Origin: CAYXFZ01 sp964464385
GTDB taxonomy: Bacteria; Planctomycetota; UBA1135
NCBI GenBank assembly: GCA_964464385.1
Contig: CAYXFZ010000025.1
Coordinates: 1-27,854, forward strand
Direction of reading: 5' to 3'
DNA length: 27,854 nt
In this document: positions 1 through 8,137 of the stretch, one piece after another
Layout of the letters: each line of letters opens with the position of its first letter
How positions within the stretch are numbered: position 1 is the stretch's first letter
Notes under the pieces: generated by a model
Databases searched by the model: none
The model's input: only the letters and a program-made list of their open reading frames with translations
What the model was told of the DNA's origin: nothing
Position numbers and translations under genes: made by a program

Positions 1-2
1 GC

Positions 3-1727
3 ACCGACATCTTCAGCCTTGGTGTTGCTCTTTGGGAAGTCTTGACATTACAGCGCCCTTTCGAAGGGGACACGAGTCAGCAAGTGTTGCAGAAGATTGT
101 CTTGGAGGATCCGGCTGACCCGCGGGCGATCCGTTCTCGCTGCCCACGGGATCTGGCGGTGATCTGCATGAAGGCTCTGGAAAAGATTCCCGACCACCGC
201 TTCCTGTCCATGGCGAACCTGGCCGCGGACCTGCGCCGCTGGCTTGCTCACGAGCCGATTCTCGCCAAACCGCCTACGCCCCTGCAGCGGATCAGCAAAT
301 GGACACGCCGCCATCCGGTTCTTTCGCTTTCCGGCTTTTTCCTGGCAACTGCAGTCCTGGTGTTTGCCAACCTCCATGCAACGCAACAGCGCACGGAAGC
401 CGTCCACTTCTTGCGGAATTATCGAGAACTTGGCTTGGGTGTGGAGAGTCCAGAGACCCAGGAGTTCCTCAAGCAATGGCAAGACTCCATCGTCGCTGGA
501 TCGGCCCCTCGGGAAATCATGGACGAGGCCGTGAAAGTCCTCTTTCCATTGGATCTTCAGGTGGCTCCCGTCCTTCGTGTTGGGGACCATAACGATGAAG
601 ACAAAATCCTCGGGCTCTTAAGTTTTGCAAAAGACCTGATTTCCTCTCGCTCCTTTGTCGTTGGATTTTCAGAGGTGTTGTGGACCGTGGATGGTAAGGA
701 ATTCCCTTATGAGCGCGATTCCGGTCAAGAAAGAACGTTGGCTTCTTACAATCCATCGAGAGGAACCGAGAACAGTTGGCGATATGAGGCGCCTGCCTTG
801 TTTTCCAAGCTTGCCCCTGGCCAGCATGAAGTTGGGATGACTTTGGTTTTTTCATTCACCTACAAGCCCGAAGATTTCCTGCTCCTTGTAGATCCGGATT
901 ATTTCCGTCACCACAGCCTCTCTTCCGAAATGGCATGGCTGAAGTCCGGGAAGGATCGGACGATCTTGCGTCCTCACGAATTTCCAAGGAATGCTGCCGC
1001 CTGGTCTGGCGTGCGTTCATTTGGCCCCTTTTCGGTTTTTGTCCAGCCCCAGTCCACGCAGCAATCCTTTGTCGAGAGTGAGGAATTCCAGAACTCACTT
1101 TTCCAGGGGATTCGTCCACTCTCCTTGAATCTCTACCCCAATCAAAAAAAACCAGACGATTGGGCCCTCTTCGCGGATTTTGAGTTTTCCGCAGATTTCT
1201 TGCTCAGAGATTTCGCCCTCGTTGGGAAAATGATTCTGGAGATCCCGCCCCTTCCGGGCACGGTGAGCGCTCCCTATGCGCGTTGGTTTGATCTGCTGGA
1301 TCCCAATAGCCTCAGCTCAAGGGGGGGATTTCCTGATGGTTCCCTGCACCAAATACAACACCAAAGTTTTGACAAGGATGGAGGAAAGAAATACGACATC
1401 ATTTCCGTCACCGGGATTCCATTTCGTTTCCAGGATCCCGATATCCGGCAGGCGTGGGCGAATGCCCTCAATAACTCCCCAAGTCCTCCTCCATTTGAAC
1501 AAGCAAGGGTTCGATTGGTTTCGGGCAATCCGGAGGATTCGTTTTCAGACTCAAGATGGCCCTTTTTCCCTGTGATCTGGAGGGGAGAGTTGTCCTGGGA
1601 TGTTCCCATCACCTGGATTGATCTACAGTGGTGTGGGGATTGTGGCTTTGATTGGCACAACACCCCGAACGAGCCCCCAAATAGGTGTCCCGCATGCAAA
1701 TCCGAAAACTTGGAACGCCCCGAATGA
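3..1727 (+). CDS. Membrane Ser/Thr protein kinase, C-terminal part (5' end outside window)
   Basis: The gene enters the window already open; the first readable residues, TDIFSLGVALWEVL, are kinase subdomain IX. Subdomains X-XI follow, including a conserved-type Arg in PDHRF. After a short basic linker ending WTRRHP there is one hydrophobic segment (about residues 105-124 of the 574 visible) that reads as a transmembrane helix. The remaining 440 or so residues should lie outside the cytoplasm and match no sensor domain I recognise. The last 31 residues form a Cys4 zinc ribbon, CGDC then CPAC (Cys 544, 547, 562, 565). Kinases of this layout are common in Planctomycetota; the ribbon at the far end is unusual. 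The substrate is unknown. The kinase call is firm; the sensor function is unassigned. Confidence 0.9.
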   Translation, partial: TDIFSLGVALWEVLTLQRPFEGDTSQQVLQKIVLEDPADPRAIRSRCPRDLAVICMKALEKIPDHRFLSMANLAADLRRWLAHEPILAKPPTPLQRISKWTRRHPVLSLSGFFLATAVLVFANLHATQQRTEAVHFLRNYRELGLGVESPETQEFLKQWQDSIVAGSAPREIMDEAVKVLFPLDLQVAPVLRVGDHNDEDKILGLLSFAKDLISSRSFVVGFSEVLWTVDGKEFPYERDSGQERTLASYNPSRGTENSWRYEAPALFSKLAPGQHEVGMTLVFSFTYKPEDFLLLVDPDYFRHHSLSSEMAWLKSGKDRTILRPHEFPRNAAAWSGVRSFGPFSVFVQPQSTQQSFVESEEFQNSLFQGIRPLSLNLYPNQKKPDDWALFADFEFSADFLLRDFALVGKMILEIPPLPGTVSAPYARWFDLLDPNSLSSRGGFPDGSLHQIQHQSFDKDGGKKYDIISVTGIPFRFQDPDIRQAWANALNNSPSPPPFEQARVRLVSGNPEDSFSDSRWPFFPVIWRGELSWDVPITWIDLQWCGDCGFDWHNTPNEPPNRCPACKSENLERPE

Positions 1728-1820
1728 GGAGATGACGGAATCCCCACGCTTCGCTGAATCAAGCTCCAGCCTGAGTTTGCCTCCTGGGGCTCTCTGCAGT
1801 TTTCCGTTCGGGTTTAACGG

Positions 1821-2450
1821 GTGCTGGGTCGAGTCTTCCTGATCGTTTTTTTGGCATCTTGCTCAATGCCGCGCGCGTGGGTAGAGGGTGCGTTTTTGGA
1901 AAAGAATTGGGCGGAATCGGATTTTGGTTCCCCGGGGCAGGTGGTGTTTGGGCCGGAGGGTGTTGAGTTTGGCATGGGTGCCCCTCTGGTGGGCATTCAT
2001 TGGACGGGCGGTGCGGGGAATGGGGAGTCGGAGTTGCCGCGCATGAACTATGAATTGGAAATGCAAGCGATCCGGCTGGCAGGTACGGATTTCTTTTGCG
2101 GATTGACTTTTCCGGTGGCGGACAGCCATCTCACTTTGATCCTGGGGGGCTGGGGTGGTTCGCTTTGTGGCTTTTCCAGTTTGGATGGCGAGGACGCGGC
2201 CCACAACGGCAGTGCCGTCGTGCGGGATTTTGTTTCGGGTCGTGCCTATCGGGTACGCGTTCGCGTTCGTGCCGATCGCGTCGAAGCTTGGTTGGATGAA
2301 GAACCCTTGACGAGCGTTTCCTTGCTGGGGAAAACCGTTGGCCTGCGTCCCGAGGTCCTCAACTCGCGGCCCTTGGGGATCGCCTCCTTCCAAACACGAG
2401 CTCGGGTTTCCTGGTTGCGCTGGAAACGACTGGCCGAGCCGGCACGCTAA
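1821..2450 (+). CDS. Secreted lectin-like (DUF1080-type) lipoprotein
   Basis: A 209-residue protein with a GTG start. The N-terminus is a short hydrophobic signal ending in LASC, a plausible lipobox, so it is probably a lipoprotein. The body has the alternating beta pattern of the concanavalin-like 3-keto-disaccharide hydrolase (DUF1080) family: MNYELEMQAIRL, then FFCGLTFPV, then a strand of RVRVRVRADRVEAWLDEEPL type. It is short for a complete hydrolase and I see no obvious active site, so a binding role is as likely as catalysis. It is the first gene of a three-gene operon, with 10 nt between it and the heme protein downstream. The GTG start was chosen because it places a full signal peptide at the N-terminus. 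Confidence 0.75.
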   Translation: MLGRVFLIVFLASCSMPRAWVEGAFLEKNWAESDFGSPGQVVFGPEGVEFGMGAPLVGIHWTGGAGNGESELPRMNYELEMQAIRLAGTDFFCGLTFPVADSHLTLILGGWGGSLCGFSSLDGEDAAHNGSAVVRDFVSGRAYRVRVRVRADRVEAWLDEEPLTSVSLLGKTVGLRPEVLNSRPLGIASFQTRARVSWLRWKRLAEPAR

Positions 2451-2460
2451 TCTCTGAGGG

Positions 2461-4443
2461 ATGCTTTTCCTGTCCACGATGGTCGTGTTCCTGGCTTGCC
2501 AGGACGCGGGCCCATTTCCGGTGGTGCCTACCCAAGCGGCAGAGGGCGAAAACCTTTGGCGGGAAACAGGTTGCTTGGCCTGCCATGAGCGCAAAGGAAT
2601 TCCCGGCCTGGAGCAGCGTCTGGAGGTGGGGGCCTTGGCAGGTTTTTTGGCCCAAGATGCATCGGCCTTTTCAGACTTGCCGCACGCCTTTGGCTTGGAC
2701 GCGGAAGAAGCGTTGGCTCTTTCCGTTTGGTTGCTCAGGAAGCAATGGCTTCCAGGGGACCCTGAGCAATTGCAACCCGGATTGGCCTGGGAGTGCTTTG
2801 AGCTGGAGATTGAAGACGAAGGGCTTCCGGATCTTGCTGGCCTCAAGGCGGCTGCTTCTGGTTGGACGGATGGCATTGGTGTGGATGAGCGCACCCGCGA
2901 CGACCATTTTCTCTTGCGCTTCCGCGCCAACTTGCAAGTGCCCGAGTCCGGCGAGTGGAGTTTTCAACTCAGCTCGGACGATTCCTCTTGGCTGTGGTTG
3001 GACGGCGTGCAGGTGCTTGTCAACGAAGCTTTGGCGCCGATGCACGCGGCACAGGTGACCCTGCCGCTGGTCGCTGGTTCGCACGCTTTGGAAGTGCGCA
3101 TGACCGAGGCCGCAGGGGGTGAGGAATTGGAACTGCAATGGCAGGGGCCGGGATTTTCTGAGTTCGCTCCCATTCCGGCGGAGTCCTTTTGGGTTGCTCG
3201 GCCGGTGTTGCAGCCCCCGGAACATCCGCGGGCACCCGTCCCGCCGTCCTTCTCGAGCTCGATCCCTTCGGGATCCGACCCCGTGACGAATCGCTTGGCT
3301 CGAGCCGGCTGTCTTTCTTGCCACAGTCGCAATTCCCAAGGTGGCTTGTCCGAAATCGCTCGCCAAAATTTCGTGGGTGTTGAAGACTTGGGATCCGAGG
3401 GTCGGATTCCGCCGGCCTTGGATCAGGTGGGGCGCCGCTTGCGACCGGAATGGATTCAAGACCACTTGCGCGGTGAACGCCGAGCCCGACCCTATGTCCG
3501 AGCGCGCTGTGTGGAGTTGACCGCAGAACAGGCCAAATCCTGGGCGGATTTTTTGCAGGGATTCGACCAACAACCGCTGGATGGGGGAGAGCCCCCGTTT
3601 TCGCCCGCGGCCGTGGCCCAGGGCCAGACCTTGGCTGGACTGCGCGGCAAGAACTGCATTGCTTGCCATTCAGTCGGGGGTCTGGAAGGGCCAGGCATCC
3701 CGGGAATGGACCTGGCCCTTCAGCACGAGCGTTTGCAACCCACTTGGTTTCAGGAGTGGCTGGCGACCCCAACCGAGCACCGCCCGGGCACGCGCATGCC
3801 CAGCTTTTGGCCGCGAGCTACCCCAGAAGCCCGCGCCGAGCAGGCGGCTTTGCGCACCTGGATGTCTTTGGGCGCGGCCATGCCACTACCCGAGGGATTG
3901 GTGACCGCGCCCGGCGCTTATGTGTTGGAGACGAGTGGCCGACCGCGCTTGCACGGCGGTGTGTTGGTGGATTTGTCGGCGCGTTGTTTGGCCGTTGGCT
4001 CGGTAGAGCGCACCCACTACGCCTGGGATTTCGAAAACCTCCAACTGGCCTGGATTTGGCGCGGCGAATTTTTGGATGTTGAGGGCACCTGGCGTGGCCG
4101 CAATCTCAAGCCCTTGCAGCCGCTCGGCGAAGATCATCTCGTCTTGCAAGGGGATTTTCCTTTTCAAGTTTTGGGCGATGGCCCGGACACGCGCAAACTA
4201 CTCGGCTGGCGTTTGGATGAGGAGGGTTGGCCTACGATTCGCATCCAGGTAGGCGCTGTGGAAGTGCAGGACACCACCCGGGCCCGTTATGCCTCCGACG
4301 GCTCTGTTCTGGTGCGTACCTTGCGGGCTCTCGGCGGTGCCGTGGCCGTGGATTTGCCCGGTGCACCGGGCCTTCGCTTGACCCCCGCCATGCCCTTTGT
4401 GTTGCAGGACGGCGAATCCCGCGAGGTGATCTACCGATGGTGA
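2461..4443 (+). CDS. Three-heme c-type cytochrome with PA14 domain (DUF6797-like)
   Basis: A 660-residue secreted protein. The N-terminal signal ends in FLAC, a plausible lipobox. Three heme c attachment motifs are present: CLACH (38-42), CLSCH (284-288) and CIACH (399-403). Between the first two lies a PA14-like carbohydrate-binding domain (about 105-245), with SSDDSSWLWLDG typical of that fold. Only the third heme domain shows a clear distal methionine (GTRMP, about 441-445); the second has YVRAR where RMP would be expected. The C-terminal 170 residues resemble the DUF6797 region of PVC secreted proteins. A GAGGG-like purine run directly precedes the ATG. Its role is inferred to be extracytoplasmic electron transfer coupled to the propeller protein encoded by the overlapping next gene. 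Confidence 0.85.
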   Translation: MLFLSTMVVFLACQDAGPFPVVPTQAAEGENLWRETGCLACHERKGIPGLEQRLEVGALAGFLAQDASAFSDLPHAFGLDAEEALALSVWLLRKQWLPGDPEQLQPGLAWECFELEIEDEGLPDLAGLKAAASGWTDGIGVDERTRDDHFLLRFRANLQVPESGEWSFQLSSDDSSWLWLDGVQVLVNEALAPMHAAQVTLPLVAGSHALEVRMTEAAGGEELELQWQGPGFSEFAPIPAESFWVARPVLQPPEHPRAPVPPSFSSSIPSGSDPVTNRLARAGCLSCHSRNSQGGLSEIARQNFVGVEDLGSEGRIPPALDQVGRRLRPEWIQDHLRGERRARPYVRARCVELTAEQAKSWADFLQGFDQQPLDGGEPPFSPAAVAQGQTLAGLRGKNCIACHSVGGLEGPGIPGMDLALQHERLQPTWFQEWLATPTEHRPGTRMPSFWPRATPEARAEQAALRTWMSLGAAMPLPEGLVTAPGAYVLETSGRPRLHGGVLVDLSARCLAVGSVERTHYAWDFENLQLAWIWRGEFLDVEGTWRGRNLKPLQPLGEDHLVLQGDFPFQVLGDGPDTRKLLGWRLDEEGWPTIRIQVGAVEVQDTTRARYASDGSVLVRTLRALGGAVAVDLPGAPGLRLTPAMPFVLQDGESREVIYRW

Positions 4444-5858
4444 TCCTGCTCCTGGCCTTTGCCTGGCAAGAATCGTTGGCCTTGTCGGAAGACGTTTACT
4501 TCGAAATCCTGGATGTCCCGGTTCCCGACGGCATCGTCCTGGAGGTTGGTGGCCTCTTGCCGCTAGGCGATTCCCTCTTCATCGCCACTCGCCGTGGCGA
4601 AATCTGGAAATACCAATTTAATCCCGAAACAGAATGGCATCTTTGGGCTGAGGGCCTGCAAGAGCCTTTGGGCTTGATGGAACACGAGGGGTGGATCTAT
4701 GTAGTCCAGCGCGGGGAGCTCTCGCGCATGCGCGATCGTGATGCTGACGGTCGTATGGACGATTTGGAAACGGTTGCCGATGGCTGGGGGATGTCGGGTA
4801 ATTACCACGAATATGCATTTGGCCCGGCTCGGACCTCGGACGGTTCTTTTTGGATGACTCTGAACAAACCCTTCGGCGAGGAATACTTTGGCAAGGTGCC
4901 GTGGCGCGGCTGGGCCATTCGCTTGCAGTCCGATGGCACTTGGGAGGGCGTGGCCGCGGGATTGCGTTCGCCGGCAGGGGTGGGCACTGCGCCCTGGGAT
5001 GAAGTGTTCTACACCGACAACCAAGGCGAGTGGTGTGCTACGGGTAAGTTCACCGCCGTGGGAGAGGGTAGTTTTCACGGTCACCCGTGGGGTGTGGATT
5101 CTTGCGATTTACCGCGGAGTCGAGTGACCCATCCCGGCGAAATTCCAGATGGTGGCAGTGTGAATGAAGCCGCTGCCACGGTGCCGGGTTACCAACTCCC
5201 AGCCGTTTGGATCCCTTGGGATTTGTTGGGCCGTTCGCCCAGTGATTTTCTTTGGGACACGCAGGGGAACTTCGGCCCTTATCGTGGTCAGGTCATGGTG
5301 GGGGATCAATACTCCGCCGAAGTGTTTCGCATTTCCCTGCAGAAGGTGGCCGGTCGCTGGCAAGGTGCTTGTTATCCCTTGCGCAAGGGATTGAAGGCCG
5401 GCATCACACGTTTGGCTTGGGCTGAAGATGGTTCGCTCTGGTGCGGCATGACGACTCGTGGTTGGCCCAGCCTGGGTACCGCCACCGAAGGTTTGCAACG
5501 GATCCGATGGACTGGAAAAACGCCTTTTGATCTTTTGGAAGTGCGTTCCCTTGCCGATGGCTTTGCCTTGCACTTCACCTTACCGCTCGACCCCGCCTCG
5601 CTGGAAACCGCCGAGTTGCAGGTGCGATCCTGGACCTATAACCATTGGTCCACCTACGGATCAGAACCTGTAGACGAGACCGTGCACTCTATCCAAACTT
5701 TGCAACTCTCTGCGGAAGGCACGCAACTCGTTTTGACCATTCCTGATCTCCGCCCCGGTTTTGTGCATGAAATCTCCGCCCCCGGCCTCCTCTCCACATC
5801 TGGTCTACCCCTTCTCCACGACACCGCTTGGTACACTTTGCTTTCTATGCCGCAGTGA
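4437..5858 (+). CDS. Secreted beta-propeller, PVC dehydrogenase/sorbosone-dehydrogenase-like
   Basis: The chosen start is the ATG at 4437, which overlaps the upstream stop by 7 nt and gives a signal peptide (MVILLLAFAWQESLA). The same frame is open further upstream, but that stretch lies inside the cytochrome gene and has no secretory features. The 473-residue product has repeated propeller blades (DSLFIATRRGEIWKY, DGSFWMTL, DEVFYTDNQGEW, DGSLWCGM) and a calcium-loop-like DRDADGRMDD. It resembles the propeller half of PVC membrane-bound dehydrogenases and glucose/sorbosone dehydrogenases. The last 110 residues form a separate beta-rich domain (FALHFTLPLDPASLE). No heme motif is present; electrons would presumably go to the upstream three-heme partner. 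A quinone cofactor is possible but not shown. Confidence 0.8.
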   Translation: MVILLLAFAWQESLALSEDVYFEILDVPVPDGIVLEVGGLLPLGDSLFIATRRGEIWKYQFNPETEWHLWAEGLQEPLGLMEHEGWIYVVQRGELSRMRDRDADGRMDDLETVADGWGMSGNYHEYAFGPARTSDGSFWMTLNKPFGEEYFGKVPWRGWAIRLQSDGTWEGVAAGLRSPAGVGTAPWDEVFYTDNQGEWCATGKFTAVGEGSFHGHPWGVDSCDLPRSRVTHPGEIPDGGSVNEAAATVPGYQLPAVWIPWDLLGRSPSDFLWDTQGNFGPYRGQVMVGDQYSAEVFRISLQKVAGRWQGACYPLRKGLKAGITRLAWAEDGSLWCGMTTRGWPSLGTATEGLQRIRWTGKTPFDLLEVRSLADGFALHFTLPLDPASLETAELQVRSWTYNHWSTYGSEPVDETVHSIQTLQLSAEGTQLVLTIPDLRPGFVHEISAPGLLSTSGLPLLHDTAWYTLLSMPQ

Positions 5859-5906
5859 AAGTTAAGTTTTTCCTGCCCAAGTAATCCATGCATGGCAGGA
5901 GAAGAA

Positions 5907-5948
5907 CTTCCCCCCTACTCACTATGACAACAGACCGGTGGGGGGTAG
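5907..5948. other. G/C-run hairpin between convergent genes
   Basis: A 9-bp stem with one mismatch: CTTCCCCCC at 5907-5915 pairs with GGGGGGTAG at 5940-5948 around a 24-nt loop. It lies in the gap between the propeller gene and the reverse-strand TPR gene. There is no U-tract on either strand, so it is not a standard intrinsic terminator, but it could slow transcripts from both sides. Nothing else stands out in 5859-5976. Confidence 0.3.
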
Positions 5949-5976
5949 CCGCATTCATGCCCACAACCCTTGCGAA

Positions 5977-7098
5977 TCAATCCGTCTTCTTCGGTCCATT
6001 TCCTTGCATTGCAACGATATTTAGGAGGAGGAGTTCAGTGCCGTACAGAGTACCCAAATACTGAAAACGCTCGGCTTCAGCCATGCCCGCTAAATTTTTC
6101 GAAAGATGAAGCAATGTTGTCTCCAATCCCAGTTTATAAAAAGGCCAGGATTCCCCATAGAAGCCTTGTTTATAAAGAAGCAAGGCAAGGTTGTCGAATG
6201 CAAGGGCCAGATCTGGGTGCCCGGGGCCGAGGGATTTTTCTGTAATCGCTAACGCTTGCTCAAATAAAGGTCGCGCTTCCGCATAGGATCCTTGGGCATC
6301 AAGGAGATTGGCGAGGTTGTTGAGGATGGCGCCCACACGCGGGTGCTCAGGACCAAAGGATTTTTTCCAAATCGCCAGTGAACGTTCATACAAAGGCCTA
6401 GCTTCCGCATAGGAGCCTTGATAATCAAGAAGACTGGCAAGGTTGTTGAGTGATGTGCCCACAGTTGGGTGGTCGGGGCCCAAGGCCTTTTCGTAAATAG
6501 CCAATGCCCGCTCATATAAAGGTCGCGCTTCCGAATAGAGCCCTTGAGTATCAAGAGATGCAGCGAGGTTGTTGAGAACGGTGGCTACATCTGGGTGCTC
6601 GGGGCCGAGAGCTTTTTCCCAAATCGCCAGTGCCCGTTCATGTAAAGGACGGGCTTCCGCATAGGAGCCTTGGGTCTCAAGAAGATTGGCGAGGTTGTTG
6701 AGAGGGGTGGCCAGCCTCGGATCCTCGGGCCCATGGGCTTTTTCCCGAATCGCCAGTGCTCGTTCATGCAAAGGTCGTGCTTCTGCATAGGAGCCGTAGG
6801 CCTCAAGAAGAATGGCGAGGTTGTTGAGGGTGGCCGCTACATTCGGATGCTCAGGGCCGAGGGATTTTTCTTGAATCGCGAGAACCCGACGGCACACGAC
6901 TTCCGCTTTTTCGTATTGATCCTGTCTGTAATGAATCACCATTATGGCAGTAAGGGGTTCTGCTAAATCCAAATGATTCGACCCGAGCTCGGCTTCTAAC
7001 TCAATAACTTTTCTTTGCGCCGCTTCCAACTCTGTTTCTTCCGGTTCCTGAAAGAAAACCGTTGTAGTTAAGCCAAGCAAGAGGGCGCTGAGAATCAC
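5977..7098 (-). CDS. Secreted kinesin-light-chain-type TPR protein
   Basis: A 373-residue protein with a GTG start. A short hydrophobic N-terminus (ILSALLLGLTTTVFF) may be a signal peptide or anchor. From about residue 91 there are five near-perfect 42-residue TPR units, each beginning LNNLA and containing SYAEARPL and ALAI.EK.LGP.HP, plus degenerate units on either side. The tail (AEAERFQYLGTLYGTELLLL) resembles the linker that leads into a CHAT protease domain in many bacterial TPR proteins. Here the gene stops directly after it and no CHAT sequence follows. The GTG start is supported by a second gene copy at 8782, which has the same GTG and the same following residues. It is probably a scaffold for protein interactions; the partner is unknown. 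Confidence 0.85.
   Translation of the reverse strand: MILSALLLGLTTTVFFQEPEETELEAAQRKVIELEAELGSNHLDLAEPLTAIMVIHYRQDQYEKAEVVCRRVLAIQEKSLGPEHPNVAATLNNLAILLEAYGSYAEARPLHERALAIREKAHGPEDPRLATPLNNLANLLETQGSYAEARPLHERALAIWEKALGPEHPDVATVLNNLAASLDTQGLYSEARPLYERALAIYEKALGPDHPTVGTSLNNLASLLDYQGSYAEARPLYERSLAIWKKSFGPEHPRVGAILNNLANLLDAQGSYAEARPLFEQALAITEKSLGPGHPDLALAFDNLALLLYKQGFYGESWPFYKLGLETTLLHLSKNLAGMAEAERFQYLGTLYGTELLLLNIVAMQGNGPKKTD
6199..6828 (-). repeat. Five tandem 126-bp (42-residue) TPR repeats
   Basis: The LNNLA motif recurs at residues 91, 133, 175, 217 and 259 of the TPR protein, an exact 42-residue period with high DNA identity between units. A sixth, weaker unit starts at residue 301 with DNLA. 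The near-identity suggests recent expansion by recombination or slippage. Confidence 0.85.
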
Positions 7099-7104
7099 GG
7101 ACTC

Positions 7105-7110
7105 ATTCTA
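7105..7110 (-). promoter_or_regulatory. Candidate -10 element (TAGAAT) of the TPR gene
   Basis: On the reverse strand TAGAAT lies 6 nt upstream of the GTG start of the TPR gene. The same hexamer at the same place relative to the GTG is kept in the second gene copy (8789-8794). The short spacing would make the transcript leaderless or nearly so. No clear -35 element was seen. Confidence 0.35.
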
Positions 7111-7206
7111 GGGGAGGCGCCTAACAGAGGCCCCGATGGGACGGAAATCACATCCCTTGGTTGGCCCATTTCCTTGGATTGCAACGAGATTGAGGAGGAG
7201 GCTATC
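7108..7206 (-). pseudogene. 3' fragment of a second TPR-family gene
   Basis: Read on the reverse strand, 7206 down to about 7160 encodes DSLLLNLVAIQGNGPTK. This aligns with ELLLLNIVAMQGNGPKK at the C-terminus of the TPR protein. The frame continues to a TAG at 7108-7110. Homology ends abruptly at about 7206, where AT-rich unrelated DNA begins. The matching 5' end of this copy lies at 8722-8782, in the same orientation and in the correct order. This is therefore one interrupted paralogue with its repeat region missing. Confidence 0.75.
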
Positions 7207-7241
7207 TCTCTAAAGGCTCCCGCCCGAGTAATTTAGAGAGA
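7205..7241. repeat. 10-bp perfect inverted repeat at left edge of the insert
   Basis: TCTCTCTAAA (7205-7214) and TTTAGAGAGA (7232-7241) form a 10-bp stem with a 17-nt loop. It lies at the left junction of the AT-rich insert, ending 7 nt before the ATG of the membrane protein. It could be an element end, an operator or an RNA hairpin covering the ribosome binding site. No copy is seen at the right junction. Confidence 0.5.
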
Positions 7242-7248
7242 GTTTGGA

Positions 7249-8031
7249 ATGCAGGTAAACTACAGCGCCATGTTGTATCGTCAGGATTTTCCATCATTTG
7301 TTTACTACCTACCTATAGGTACGAGCATTATTGCTGCAATTTTCTTAGTTGCCCTCATAAAAAGCGCTGCTAAAAAATCCTGGCCATCTCATCTCATTTG
7401 GTGGGCGATCGGAGTTTTCTTTTACGGCCTCGGCACGACACTTGAATCAAGTATTACATTATTCGGAAATTCGCTAGAACTTAATCGATGGTGGTATTGG
7501 GCTGGCGCGATTCTAGGGGGATACCCCCTAGCTACCGGTTCTGTTTACTTAGCATTCAAAAAAAAATCTACCGCTCATTTGTTAACTGGTCTTTCCTTGA
7601 TAATAGTCATAATCGCTTCAGTCGCTATTTTTCTGAGCCCCTTAGAAACTGAAATGCTAGACCCTGTCCGGCCTAGTGGCAATATTTTATCATGGCAATG
7701 GATTCGCTCACTAACTCCGTTCATCAATATCTATGCTGCAACTTTTCTCATTGGAACTGCAGTGCATTCTTCCATCAAGTTTGCACGAACCTATAGGATG
7801 AATGCCAAAGAAAATTTAAGCACTGTCGATACGAACAATCAACAGGCGTTATTTCTGCGCGCTTGGGGGACTATCTTCATTGGCTTCGGTGGGATCTTAC
7901 CCGGGATCGGCGGTAGCTTAACTAAAGCCAATGATCTGCCAGAAGCACTCTACATTGGTGAATTCTTCGGAATAATATTCATTTGGTTAGGCCATACAGT
8001 ATGCGGCAAAACTGTCCTTAACAAAGAATAG
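7249..8031 (+). CDS. Seven-helix-type integral membrane protein, unknown function
   Basis: 260 residues with about seven hydrophobic segments: FVYYLPIGTSIIAAIFLVAL, HLIWWAIGVFFYGLG, WWYWAGAILGGYPLATGSVY, LLTGLSLIIVIIASVAIFL, FINIYAATFLIGTAV, TIFIGFGGILPGIGG and FFGIIFIWLG. I do not recognise the family. Conserved-looking features are the GGILPGIGG loop and a polar NAKENLSTVDTNNQQ stretch. The codon usage is AT-rich and unlike the neighbours, which suggests transfer. A weak purine run (GAGAGAG) lies before the ATG. It is followed by a DsbA-like gene in the same orientation, and the two are probably one transcription unit brought in together. Confidence 0.75.
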   Translation: MQVNYSAMLYRQDFPSFVYYLPIGTSIIAAIFLVALIKSAAKKSWPSHLIWWAIGVFFYGLGTTLESSITLFGNSLELNRWWYWAGAILGGYPLATGSVYLAFKKKSTAHLLTGLSLIIVIIASVAIFLSPLETEMLDPVRPSGNILSWQWIRSLTPFINIYAATFLIGTAVHSSIKFARTYRMNAKENLSTVDTNNQQALFLRAWGTIFIGFGGILPGIGGSLTKANDLPEALYIGEFFGIIFIWLGHTVCGKTVLNKE

Positions 8032-8137
8032 CCACGATGTTCCCGGGCACGTCCATTGTATACTAAAACTTCCTCATAAATTTCTCGCACCCAACCGAAC
8101 GCTGAGCACCGCTTCATTACTTTACATAGCAGATCCA

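Noticed and set aside
1863..2930. Reverse-strand open frame of 355 codons
   Set aside because: It overlaps two well-supported forward genes and has low-complexity Ser/Arg/Pro composition.
4227..4436. Upstream extension of the propeller gene
   Set aside because: The stretch lies wholly inside the cytochrome gene and its translation is Arg/Gly-rich without a signal peptide; the ATG at 4437 gives a proper signal sequence and a coupled overlap.
6199..6828. Regular repeats as a CRISPR array
   Set aside because: The 126-bp units are contiguous, coding and without unique spacers; they are TPR repeats.
8032..8137. Integron attC site between the two insert genes
   Set aside because: An ACCCAAC string resembling one core site occurs, but no paired GTTRRRY core or imperfect palindrome surrounds it, and none follows the second gene.
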